Shown here piece after piece: positions 1 to 7,264 of a DNA stretch of 24,432 nt. How positions within the stretch are numbered: position 1 is the first letter of the stretch; each line of letters starts with the position of its first letter. Below the pieces are notes generated by a model. It was not told the DNA's origin and ran no database searches. It saw only the letters and a list, made by a program, of their open reading frames with translations. The position numbers were made by a program, and so were the translations under genes. Source of the DNA: an uncultured Candidatus Saccharibacteria bacterium (GTDB lineage Bacteria > Patescibacteriota > Saccharimonadia > Saccharimonadales > Saccharimonadaceae); the NCBI GenBank assembly GCA_938030585.1, contig CALHIA010000057.1, positions 1-24,432 of the forward strand, in the 5' to 3' direction.

Positions 1-518
1 TTTACAGTATTTTCAGTTGGCTTAGGTTGTCTAGGCTGAGTGGACTTACCGGGCTTTGGCTGTTTAGGCTCTTTCTGAGAATTTTTTGGCGCTGGAGTTT
101 TCCCTGTTTCCTGCGGCTTTTTCGGTTTCTTTTTGTGACGTTCATCATAACTTTTTATACAACGATTAGTTAAGGGATTACGAATTTTCCCCTCTGGACA
201 TGGTTTAGGATCCGGCAAAACGCTACGATGTTCAGCATCGGTAGGCGCCTCGGCGAGAATAGTTTCAGTCTCAGAATTCCCCGCCAGAGAGCCAAAACTG
301 ACAGATCCAAGTAGCTCAGCTCTCTGTGGAACTTTACCGATATTATAATAATTTTGGGGACTTCCATCTCTTTTTAGACTTAAAGGATTCCAAGCGTCAT
401 CCTTTTTGGCGCTGGAAAAATCTAAAAATAAGATGGACAAAAATAATAAAAATAGACCAGTAGCAAAACACCACATAATCGGTTTTTCTGGTCGCTTTCT
501 GAATTGTACTTTTTTCAT
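1..518 (-). CDS. Partial secreted/membrane-anchored Lys/Pro-rich protein (3' end off window)
   Basis: The frame is open from the ATG at 518 to the left edge (172 codons, no stop), so the C-terminus is missing. The start is supported by a Shine-Dalgarno GTGAGG about 6-7 bases upstream. The N-terminus is basic (about residues 1-13) and is followed by one hydrophobic helix (about 14-33) ending in SSA. It is either a signal peptide or a single membrane anchor. A Ser/Asn-containing linker leads to a compact segment C107-PEGKIRNPLTNR-C120. After it comes a long Lys/Pro/Gln-rich tail with KPKKP- and QPKP-type repeats, typical of disordered wall-spanning or glycan-binding linkers. I recall short C-x-x-G-x-x-R-N-P-x-T-x-R-C segments in other CPR surface proteins, but this is memory, not a search. 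Function is unknown; export is likely. It is divergent from the gene at 700. Confidence 0.8.
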   Translation of the reverse strand, partial: MKKVQFRKRPEKPIMWCFATGLFLLFLSILFLDFSSAKKDDAWNPLSLKRDGSPQNYYNIGKVPQRAELLGSVSFGSLAGNSETETILAEAPTDAEHRSVLPDPKPCPEGKIRNPLTNRCIKSYDERHKKKPKKPQETGKTPAPKNSQKEPKQPKPGKSTQPRQPKPTENTV

Positions 519-632
519 ATTTACCTCACTTAATTTGTTTGACTGCAATTTAGCAAGTTTAAGAAAAAAGGAGAAGCATAAGCGGAAAGATTTTTAATTT
601 TACAGATAGAAAAATACCTAAAATTTTTTTAG

Positions 633-681
633 CATAAGCAAGTTATAAATTATCATAAGCAAGATATGATTGACCATAAGC
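633..681. repeat. Three CATAAGC direct repeats at 21-bp spacing in a divergent promoter region
   Basis: CATAAGC occurs at 633-639, 654-660 and 675-681, exactly 21 bp apart; the first two extend to CATAAGCAAG-T/A-TAT. A fourth isolated copy lies at 577-583. They fill the space between the divergent starts at 518 and 700, and the last copy abuts the -10 box of the gene at 700. Spacing of two helical turns fits an operator array read from one face of the helix; the regulator is unknown. Confidence 0.6.
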
Positions 682-691
682 ATGATATAAT
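682..691 (+). promoter_or_regulatory. Extended -10 promoter of the membrane protein/oxidoreductase operon
   Basis: ATGATATAAT, an extended -10, ends 8 bases before the ATG at 700. No convincing -35 box is at 17 bp and there is no Shine-Dalgarno, so the transcript probably begins within about 2 bases of the ATG (leaderless). Confidence 0.6.
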
Positions 692-699
692 ATAACTAA

Positions 700-1410
700 A
701 TGGAGGTTCAAACTTTATTATTGACTTTCGGGGTAATAATTTTGAGTGCCCTAGCCCAGTCTTCCATGCAACTAAGCACGGGGGTGTTTCTTTTGTTATA
801 CCGAGAAAGTGCCGGAAGATATTTGAAGAAAAAAACTAAAAATCTTCTTTCAAACTACATCGTGGGTTACATATTTTTGACCAGTTTACTCCTAACCTCT
901 ATCTGTTACGCGCTAATGGTCTTATTCGGTGGTAATTTGACTATTTTATGTTTAACGATTTTAATTTGTTTAATTTTTAGTCTTGCAATTTGCGTGTGGT
1001 TCTTCTACTATAAAACCAACAGATCCACGGAACTTTGGTTGCCAAAGTCAATCATCCGATATATCCGCAAACGCGCGGCAAATTCATCTAGTAATATTGA
1101 GGCCTTTTCACTAGGTGTTTTGTCGGTGGTGGCGGAACTACCATTCATCTTAGCTTTAATGTTGGTTTCAGCCGATAGTTTTTTGAAGCTACCAGCGCTT
1201 TGGCAGATTGTCATGATTTTAACCTATACGGCAATTTCGGTGATGCCGCTAGTAGTATTAAAACTCAGCATTCGCCATGGTAAGACAGCTGCGGAAATTC
1301 AAAAGTGGCGTCTAGATAATTTAGATTTCACGAAACTGATTTCGAGTATTCTCTTCATTACTTTAGGATTATTTCTGATTGCTTTTAAATTAGTGGCAGG
1401 AGGTTTTTAA
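700..1410 (+). CDS. Six-helix membrane protein, possibly LysE/DsbD-like
   Basis: The 236-residue product has about six hydrophobic helices (roughly residues 3-30, 50-75, 78-103, 133-158, 165-188 and 212-232). The central loop around 104-130 is basic. The start of each half looks alike (TFGVIILSALAQ and FSLGVLSVVAEL), which suggests the 3+3 duplicated layout of LysE-type exporters and DsbD/CcdA/MntP-type proteins. None of the cysteines sits in a DsbD-like PC motif, so electron transfer cannot be claimed. The stop overlaps the start of the 85-residue gene, and a flavoprotein follows, so the three are co-transcribed. The start is fixed by the -10 box 8 bases upstream. Function is unknown; a transporter is the best guess. 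Confidence 0.8.
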   Translation: MEVQTLLLTFGVIILSALAQSSMQLSTGVFLLLYRESAGRYLKKKTKNLLSNYIVGYIFLTSLLLTSICYALMVLFGGNLTILCLTILICLIFSLAICVWFFYYKTNRSTELWLPKSIIRYIRKRAANSSSNIEAFSLGVLSVVAELPFILALMLVSADSFLKLPALWQIVMILTYTAISVMPLVVLKLSIRHGKTAAEIQKWRLDNLDFTKLISSILFITLGLFLIAFKLVAGGF

Positions 1411-1667
1411 TGCGTAAAAATAATAGCGAAAATCTACCAGTGACAGATAAGTTGATTAAGAAAATTCTAAAGACAGAATGTAAGATTGAAAATATCCCAG
1501 AACTAGATACACAGACCGTAGAATTTATCGTAAAAAAGGTGGTATCTTGGGCAGAAAAGAAAACTATTGTAACTCAAAGCGAATTCGATAAGAAACTAGC
1601 GAACGAGGTAAAAAAGTTTAATACTGACTTGGGGTTCATGATTGAGCAAAGAAACAAACTGGTTTAG
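1410..1667 (+). CDS. Small helical protein of unknown function
   Basis: This 85-residue gene starts in the stop codon of the upstream gene (TAATG) and has a strong AGGAGG Shine-Dalgarno, so translation is coupled and the gene is real. The product is soluble and highly charged (Lys/Glu). Predicted helices run through the ELDTQTVEFIVKKVVSWAEKK stretch and the C-terminal QSEFDKKLANEV region. There is one Cys and no membrane segment. I do not recognise a family. Its position between a membrane protein and a flavoprotein in one operon suggests an accessory or adaptor of that pair, which is inference only. Confidence 0.75.
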   Translation: MRKNNSENLPVTDKLIKKILKTECKIENIPELDTQTVEFIVKKVVSWAEKKTIVTQSEFDKKLANEVKKFNTDLGFMIEQRNKLV

Positions 1668-1680
1668 AGAAGGATGAATG

Positions 1681-3093
1681 ATGAGTGAAAAATTTGATTA
1701 TGATTTGATAATTATCGGTAGCGGTGCAGCAGGAATGTCGGCGGCAAGAGCGGCGGCTGCAAGTAAAATTCGCGTTGCAATCATTGAGAACGAATTGGTT
1801 GGCAGTAAGTCCGATATTTATCGCGTAGCGCAACTTTCAGCTTCCGATATTGCAGACCAATATTACGAGGCGAAGAAGTTTTTACAGCTGAGCAATAATC
1901 AAGACACTCTAACTTATAATTACCCTTCCCTTTTTGAAACTATTCAAAAGCGAGTGAAAAAATACATCCTAGCCAAGAAAAAATCTTTCGCGAATTTTAA
2001 GATCGATTTAATTCACGGCGATGCGCATTTTATTTCACCTTATGAAGTAGCCGTAGCAAACAAACGTTATTCAGCTAAGCGCTTCCTGGTCTGTACTGGC
2101 AGAAGTATGGATCTTAATGCGATTTCAGGGATTGAAACTACGAACTACTATTTGCCGGAAGATATCTTTATGCGGGTAAAGAAACTACCGAAAATCGTCT
2201 TAGTAGTAGGTGCTGGGAAGAAAGGAATTGAGACCGCAGAGTATCTCGCCAAGATGGGGTGCAAGGTGATTGTGGCAGAAAAAGAAGATACAATTCTAGA
2301 AGGCTACGACAAAGAAGCAATTGAAGTGGTTACAAATAAGTTAGTGTCGGGGCTAAAAATTAAGATTCTCACTAACACAAAAGTTGTAGCAATCCAAAAA
2401 GATAAGAATGAAACCGTTTCTAATGGACGTCGAGTGGCCACTGTAAAAGTAACAATGAAACGTGGCGCTGACGAGAAGACGGTACGCGTGGAAGCGATTG
2501 TTTTTGCGATTAGTAACCGACCTAATACAGAGCTCGGTCTGGAAAATGCAGGTATTAAATTCAGCGAACAAGGTATCGCAGTAAATGATCAGCTCGAAAC
2601 TAGCGTGAGTCATATTTTTGCGGCCGGCGACGTAGTGGCAAATCCTTTAAAGCAGTCGGTAGGTTATTCAACAGAAAAGGCGGCTTATGAAGGGACACTG
2701 GCGGTAAATAATATCTTGAAACGTAATAAATTAACCCTAACCTATCGCCATTTCTCAACCGTATTAAATACGACACCAAAAATCGTAACCGTAGGTTTAA
2801 CAGAAAAAGATTGCTTGTCACGTGGCATTAAATGCAAGATTGTAATTGTACCGGAAATTGAAACCACTCATTCCCTAATTGCGGGAGAGAAACTAGGATT
2901 TTTGAAGTTAATTTGCGACAAAGACAAGAAACTTCTAGGTGCGACAATTGTAGCGAAGAATGCAGATCTCACAGTAATGGAGATCGTGGCTGGCATGTAC
3001 GGTGATTTAACGCTCTTGGAACACGCTTCAATGCCTCATATCAATGAGAGTTTCTCAGATATCGTGAGAATAGCTGCTAAAAATTTGATGTAA
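1681..3093 (+). CDS. FAD/NAD(P)-dependent oxidoreductase, Lpd/MerA fold, lacking the redox disulfide
   Basis: The product (470 residues) has the full architecture of class I pyridine nucleotide-disulfide oxidoreductases. There is an N-terminal FAD site (GSGAAG, about residues 13-18), an LVCTGRS segment, an NAD(P) site GAGKKG (177-182), the second FAD motif AAGDV (G316-D317) and a C-terminal dimerisation domain. The CxxxxC pair expected after the first FAD site is absent: the segment reads VGSKSDIYRVAQ and there is no Cys before the LVCTG motif. The C-terminal His-Glu dyad region (MPHINES) is also altered. It may therefore be an NAD(P)H oxidase or quinone-type reductase rather than a thiol reductase. 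ATG codons lie at 1678 and 1681; the AAGG at 1670-1673 gives better spacing (7) for 1681. It is the third gene of the operon starting at 700. Confidence 0.88.
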   Translation: MSEKFDYDLIIIGSGAAGMSAARAAAASKIRVAIIENELVGSKSDIYRVAQLSASDIADQYYEAKKFLQLSNNQDTLTYNYPSLFETIQKRVKKYILAKKKSFANFKIDLIHGDAHFISPYEVAVANKRYSAKRFLVCTGRSMDLNAISGIETTNYYLPEDIFMRVKKLPKIVLVVGAGKKGIETAEYLAKMGCKVIVAEKEDTILEGYDKEAIEVVTNKLVSGLKIKILTNTKVVAIQKDKNETVSNGRRVATVKVTMKRGADEKTVRVEAIVFAISNRPNTELGLENAGIKFSEQGIAVNDQLETSVSHIFAAGDVVANPLKQSVGYSTEKAAYEGTLAVNNILKRNKLTLTYRHFSTVLNTTPKIVTVGLTEKDCLSRGIKCKIVIVPEIETTHSLIAGEKLGFLKLICDKDKKLLGATIVAKNADLTVMEIVAGMYGDLTLLEHASMPHINESFSDIVRIAAKNLM

Positions 3094-3188
3094 AAACTCA
3101 TACCTACAGATAGAATAAACTATAGGCGGAGATAAGAGCTGTGGCTTTCATTTTGATATTTAAAATGCCAAAAATGAAGAGTTTACAC

Positions 3189-3210
3189 AAAAAAAGAACC
3201 TGATGGTTCT
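3189..3210 (-). terminator. Intrinsic terminator of the initiator tRNA
   Basis: On the minus strand AGAACC-ATCA-GGTTCT forms a 6-bp hairpin followed by seven T residues, directly after the tRNA CCA end. Confidence 0.8.
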
Positions 3211-3216
3211 AAAACT

Positions 3217-3293
3217 TGGTGGCGGGGGTTCGATTTGAACGAACGACCTTTTGGTTATGAGCCAAACGAGCTACCAGGCTGCTCTACCCCGCG
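3217..3293 (-). tRNA. Initiator tRNA-fMet (CAU)
   Basis: The 77-nt gene folds as a full cloverleaf with encoded CCA and anticodon CAU in the loop CUCAUAA. It closely follows E. coli tRNA-fMet, including the D-arm AGCAGCCUGGUAGCU and the A11:U24 pair. Position 1 does not pair with 72 (C1 x C72), the initiator hallmark, although the usual base at 72 is A. The anticodon stem is UUUGG/CCAAA, so only 30:40 and 31:39 are G:C and the usual third G:C (29:41) is U:A. Confidence 0.95.
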
Positions 3294-3305
3294 ACGTATG
3301 TAGCT

Positions 3306-3334
3306 ATTATAATCTACAACGGTTTTTCTGTCAA
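3306..3334 (-). promoter_or_regulatory. Perfect sigma-70-type promoter of tRNA-fMet
   Basis: On the minus strand there is TTGACA (3329-3334), a 17-bp spacer and TATAAT (3306-3311), ending 12 bases before the tRNA. It is the best promoter in the window and sits immediately after the stop of the gene at 3338. Confidence 0.9.
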
Positions 3335-3337
3335 ATA

Positions 3338-4192
3338 TTAACTGATTAGTTCTAGCTCTATCTTAATATCCTGAAGTAAATTCTGGATTTGAGTCTCTTT
3401 TATTTGAGTCCAATAAGCTTTATCTACGATGTAGCCACAATTATCAAACAATAATTCATCTGAAATTTCTACGTTGCCTGATATTTGTTTGTAAATTCTG
3501 TGCACAATTTCTGCGTGTGAAATTTTCGATTTAAAATCTTGGATGTTTTGTTCTAGTGCGGTTTTCTGTAATGGATTTTCGTAGAACACTTCTTTTTGCA
3601 GACCATAAAAATCTTCATTAGCTGAAAAATCGGAATAAGTATCATTACCGAGCAAGAATATGTTCGAATTATCCGTGTATAAAATTTGATCTAGAATCAA
3701 AGATAAATAATGCAGGAGACAGGTAGCCAGTGGGGCTAATTTCTTATCGATATTTTGAAAATATAAAATAACTTTCAAACCATCTGAATTCTTTCTTCTT
3801 TTGACAGAAAAATAATTAACTTCATCAGAAATTTGCCCTTTTCGAAAATTTGAGGCGTGTATATATGAATAAAGTTTTGTTTTTATACTGTCTACGTTCT
3901 CATTGTCTATTTTAAATTTAAGAAAGGTTCGCTTGATGGCTCGATTGATAGATTCATCACTCACCATCGAATCATCTAAAAATTTTCGCATATCAAAAAT
4001 CGACTTTTCATGCTTAGGTTTAAATCTGAATACAGAAATATTTTCATAATTATCTGCGTAGTACTCAAAATCTATACCTTCAAACAATCCAAGCTCAGTG
4101 GTTTTTTTATAAATCAAATCACTAGCGTAGTGACAGTACGCGTTGGCAGTAATTCTATCTTCTGCTTGTTTGATTATCTTCTGTTCGTTCAT
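3338..4192 (-). CDS. AT-rich soluble protein of unknown function, last gene of pilin operon
   Basis: The product of about 284 residues has no signal peptide or membrane helix and is rich in Asn, Asp, Lys, Ile and Tyr. I do not recognise any domain. The middle (SVKRRKNSDGLKVILYFQNIDKK) looks like a beta/alpha core, and the C-terminus is helical and acidic. I prefer the ATG at 4192; a TTG two codons earlier (4198) is also possible, only 5 bases after the stop of the upstream prepilin gene. The short gap makes it the distal gene of the pilin operon. Base composition differs: one 60-base line here (3481-3540) is 27% G+C against 43% in a line of the adjacent pilin gene (4981-5040). That could mean acquired DNA or weak constraint. 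A cytoplasmic partner of the pilus machinery is possible but unproven. Confidence 0.75.
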   Translation of the reverse strand: MNEQKIIKQAEDRITANAYCHYASDLIYKKTTELGLFEGIDFEYYADNYENISVFRFKPKHEKSIFDMRKFLDDSMVSDESINRAIKRTFLKFKIDNENVDSIKTKLYSYIHASNFRKGQISDEVNYFSVKRRKNSDGLKVILYFQNIDKKLAPLATCLLHYLSLILDQILYTDNSNIFLLGNDTYSDFSANEDFYGLQKEVFYENPLQKTALEQNIQDFKSKISHAEIVHRIYKQISGNVEISDELLFDNCGYIVDKAYWTQIKETQIQNLLQDIKIELELIS

Positions 4193-4203
4193 ATCCAAGA
4201 TGA

Positions 4204-5466
4204 TTATTCTGGGTTGGCGTAGTCATCATTTTCCAAATAATCAGGACAGGTATCCTTATCGCCATCTTCCATATACCAACAGTTTTTCGTGGTATAGAAA
4301 GTTTTGCGAGTGACATTATTCTTGTCGTCATTTAACTGAACAGCGAATTCTGGGTATGGGAAGTAATTATCGATCAATTCGACGCGAGCTTCGATACGGC
4401 GATAAAGGGTATTAGCACGACCAGTGGAGTCAACCTTAGCTTGCACACCAGTAAAATCAATTGGATTACGCTTTGCATCATAAAGTGAAATGGCGAAATC
4501 CGTATCCGGAGCACCGTAAGGAAGTGATAACACCAAGAAAGTAGCACCGGTATTACGGTCGTTAGAATTATGGAAGGTATTTGGCACTTCAAAAGTGAGT
4601 GAACAGAAGAAATTACCTTCCTGACACTTAACATAGAAAAGTTCATTCTTGTGTTTGTCAAAAGTACGAGAAACTTCACTAGCTCTAATTTCATTAGTAC
4701 CATTCTTGCTTGGTCTTAAATACATCGTTCCCTGATTGGTAGAATTATCACCGCTGGCAGTAATCAGGTCACTCATCTTAAAGTTTTTATCGGCTTGGTA
4801 AAATGAGGCGTTGATTAATGGTGGAACTAAGGAATACTGACCGGATGGAAGAGAGGCATTTTCACTCCAAGATAGCTGATGGCCGTTACTTAGGAGCTTA
4901 GCGTAATTAGTATCAGAGAACCACTTGATATTAATATATTTCAATTCTTTGATTTTATCACTACGAATTGGCACAATACGGAGACGATTTTCGCCACTCA
5001 AAGAAGAACGATAATCACTGAGGTCTTCCTGAAGAGTTACACAGGTGTAAGCTTGCATCATATCAGCCCCACGACCCTGATCTAGATTTTTATTTTTCAC
5101 TTCTTGGATGGTGACACCTTTTTGTTCATCAGTGGTACGACTGAGGACATTTGCGACAGTGTTGCAGTCTTGATTTTTGATACCATTTTGCATGGCTTCG
5201 ATAATTTCTTTACAATTGGTATCGGATCCACCTTCTTGATAGCGGTTCAAACATTCATGATATTTAAGAAGTGCAACCTTGGCATCTTCTACGCCAGCAA
5301 GTGCGGAATCGTAGGCGGATTTGGAAAGGTCAGAATTGCTAGTTTGGCCAGCTTCAGAAAGAGTGAGGCGCACAAAACCAACCACAATAATGCTAAATAA
5401 AAGCATGGCAAAAATCGTCACAATAATGGAAGTAGAGCCGCGTTTAGTGATTAATAGTTTTTTCAT
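4204..5466 (-). CDS. PilX/GspK-like minor prepilin
   Basis: The 420-residue product starts with a short basic leader ending in RG, then STSIIVTIFAMLLFSIIVVGF, a helix like those of type IV prepilins. The Glu5 typical of pilins is absent, as in GspK-type tip pilins. The residues after the helix (LSEAGQTSNSDLSKSAYDSALAGVEDAKVALL) match the alpha-1 region of PilX/GspK-type proteins. A large mostly beta C-terminal domain follows and ends in a short Cys-containing acidic tail. Length well above major pilins also fits a tip subunit. The ATG overlaps the stop of the upstream prepilin gene (TAATG), so expression is coupled. Most likely it is exported, processed by prepilin peptidase and placed at the pilus tip. 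The GspK assignment is by architecture, not by alignment. Confidence 0.82.
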   Translation of the reverse strand: MKKLLITKRGSTSIIVTIFAMLLFSIIVVGFVRLTLSEAGQTSNSDLSKSAYDSALAGVEDAKVALLKYHECLNRYQEGGSDTNCKEIIEAMQNGIKNQDCNTVANVLSRTTDEQKGVTIQEVKNKNLDQGRGADMMQAYTCVTLQEDLSDYRSSLSGENRLRIVPIRSDKIKELKYINIKWFSDTNYAKLLSNGHQLSWSENASLPSGQYSLVPPLINASFYQADKNFKMSDLITASGDNSTNQGTMYLRPSKNGTNEIRASEVSRTFDKHKNELFYVKCQEGNFFCSLTFEVPNTFHNSNDRNTGATFLVLSLPYGAPDTDFAISLYDAKRNPIDFTGVQAKVDSTGRANTLYRRIEARVELIDNYFPYPEFAVQLNDDKNNVTRKTFYTTKNCWYMEDGDKDTCPDYLENDDYANPE

Positions 5467-6383
5467 TATTCCTCTCCTTTTCTATTTTGACCTGATGTCC
5501 TGGCGGAAAAATTAAATTTATTGATGGCGCAATAATTAAAGCTAGAAGACAAGCCCATTTCTGGTGGCGTCTTGCAAAATTCGCCGGTGCCAGTGATATC
5601 CACATTGCCACGCAAGGTAGCTAAAATGAAAGTACCACTATAAAAATGCTGCATAGTGAGAGCATGTTCGGTCGGCGCAAAGATAGTAAAATCATACAGC
5701 GCAATATCTTCGTTGTTCTTTTTCATAACCTCTTTATACTCAGCGCCAGTGAGCTTATAAGTTGGGGCGATGTCGGCTACTTGATAAACACGATTATTAC
5801 TAGCGGCGGCTTCCATATGAGAACGACAAATAGCACGATCAGAATCTTCAATTTTAATTAAACGATAATCGTCAATTTCCGTGTCGCCATTACTGAAAGT
5901 AGCGCGACTACCGCTCATAATTTCGTAATCGGTGGAATTTAACACATAACCAGTATTCCAGAGATAGGTATAACGACCAGAACAGAAGACACCAGAAAGC
6001 GGTACGCTCTCAAGTAGTTTACCAGTTTGCTTAGCCTTGATAGTGCCATAATTTTGCTGATAAACATAAAGTCTAGCTTGGTCCTGCAAACATTTATTCA
6101 TCTCGTTGTTATTTGAAGCATATTCGACGCGGCAAATATCAGAGAGGGAGCGGGCGGGAGCCGTAGCAATTCCACGTTGAAAATCATCCACCAGTAGGCG
6201 TGAAGTAGAATTAATTGCGTTAATAGTATTTCCCTTTTGGTAAATTGTAGAGAGATGCACTGCGACAAAGATTACCGAAAGTAGCAGAATTGAAATAAAC
6301 ATCAAGGAGAGGGTCACTTCGATAATAGTAAAGCCAGAAAGAGGTCGGTTGTTGTTTTTTGATTGTATAATTTTTTGACACAT
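5466..6383 (-). CDS. Type IV prepilin-like protein (GspJ-like position)
   Basis: The 305-residue protein has a 17-residue leader ending in LSG, then FTIIEVTLSLMFISILLLSV. This is the canonical G|F cleavage site with Glu at mature position 5 and a hydrophobic N-terminal helix. The rest is a soluble extracytoplasmic domain with a few cysteines. Gene order (third of four) and size fit a GspJ/PilW-type minor pilin. The gene begins 8 bases after the upstream prepilin stop and its stop overlaps the next start. Assembly ATPase, platform protein and prepilin peptidase are not in this window. Confidence 0.85.
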   Translation of the reverse strand: MCQKIIQSKNNNRPLSGFTIIEVTLSLMFISILLLSVIFVAVHLSTIYQKGNTINAINSTSRLLVDDFQRGIATAPARSLSDICRVEYASNNNEMNKCLQDQARLYVYQQNYGTIKAKQTGKLLESVPLSGVFCSGRYTYLWNTGYVLNSTDYEIMSGSRATFSNGDTEIDDYRLIKIEDSDRAICRSHMEAAASNNRVYQVADIAPTYKLTGAEYKEVMKKNNEDIALYDFTIFAPTEHALTMQHFYSGTFILATLRGNVDITGTGEFCKTPPEMGLSSSFNYCAINKFNFSARTSGQNRKGEE

Positions 6384-6391
6384 AAATTAAT

Positions 6392-7264
6392 CTAACCTCT
6401 CTTCATGTAGTCCGGATTATATAAACGAATGATAGTGCCGATGGTGGTTGGCACAGTTTCTCCTGGACCATACCAACAGGTGCGAATATGAAAATCGTAA
6501 AATTCTGGAGGGTAATTCTTGTCCATATCTTCACGATACTTAGCATCAAAGTGCGCACTGGATGGAACGTTGGTAAAGTCACGAACGGCGACAATCCAAA
6601 TACCTTCGGCGCGATAAAGGTTATTAAAAACTGGAGTGGTTTTGTAATTAGTACCGTCATTAATTTCGTTAAGGTTAGTAGTGTCAGTATCTTCCCCGTT
6701 CGAAGTTCCAGCCGTAGAAGTCGAAGAAAAAACTAGGCGAGGAGCCAGTGGTGATTCTTGAAAAATTTCTGGATGATCTTTGGTAGAAAGAATAGTATTT
6801 TCTGGATCAGAAGCTTTAAGTTTACGAGTATTTAAAATAAAGGCTTTATCGGCAAAGATATTATGATTATCGCCGACAATATTATTTTTGTCGTAATATT
6901 CGGAGCATTTATTGGCTTCAAATTTAGAAATATCAGTCGGACTATTGGACATACCATTATTAAAACTAGTCAGGCGTTCCCAAATCGCACGATATTCTTG
7001 CCATTTACCAGAATCATCTTGGCCACTAGACTTAACTAGGGCACGTTCGGAAATATAAGATTCATGAATAAAACGCAAAGCTTCAGCTTGAGCATCAATT
7101 TCATTGCGCACCGTGGTAATTTGCAAGGAATTTTGGATTTTTGCGTAACTACGATTCATCATGGAAACCGAAATGGCAGAAACTAAAATAAAAACTACAA
7201 AACAAAAAGTCACTTCGATAATAGTATCGCCGCGACGACTAATGAATGGCTTTAACTTCGACAT
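6392..7264 (-). CDS. Type IV prepilin-like protein (GspI/PilV-like position)
   Basis: The 290-residue product has leader MSKLKPFISRRG followed by DTIIEVTFCFVVFILVSAI. The processing Gly and Glu5 are present, but mature residue 1 is Asp rather than the usual Phe/Met, which is unusual for prepilin methylation. A polar extracytoplasmic domain follows. The start overlaps the end of the first prepilin gene by 13 bp in another frame, showing tight coupling. Position second in a four-prepilin operon and the ETV-type start resemble GspI/PilV, but I cannot distinguish pilus from type II pseudopilus components here. Confidence 0.84.
   Translation of the reverse strand: MSKLKPFISRRGDTIIEVTFCFVVFILVSAISVSMMNRSYAKIQNSLQITTVRNEIDAQAEALRFIHESYISERALVKSSGQDDSGKWQEYRAIWERLTSFNNGMSNSPTDISKFEANKCSEYYDKNNIVGDNHNIFADKAFILNTRKLKASDPENTILSTKDHPEIFQESPLAPRLVFSSTSTAGTSNGEDTDTTNLNEINDGTNYKTTPVFNNLYRAEGIWIVAVRDFTNVPSSAHFDAKYREDMDKNYPPEFYDFHIRTCWYGPGETVPTTIGTIIRLYNPDYMKRG

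Noticed and set aside
3093..3188. Hairpin TGGC..CATTTT/AAAATGCCA after the oxidoreductase as a terminator
   Set aside because: No T run follows on either strand and the stem is AT-rich with a bulge, so it is not convincing.
4374..4703. 109-residue minus-strand frame inside the last prepilin gene
   Set aside because: Shadow of the prepilin gene in another frame, with no ribosome site.
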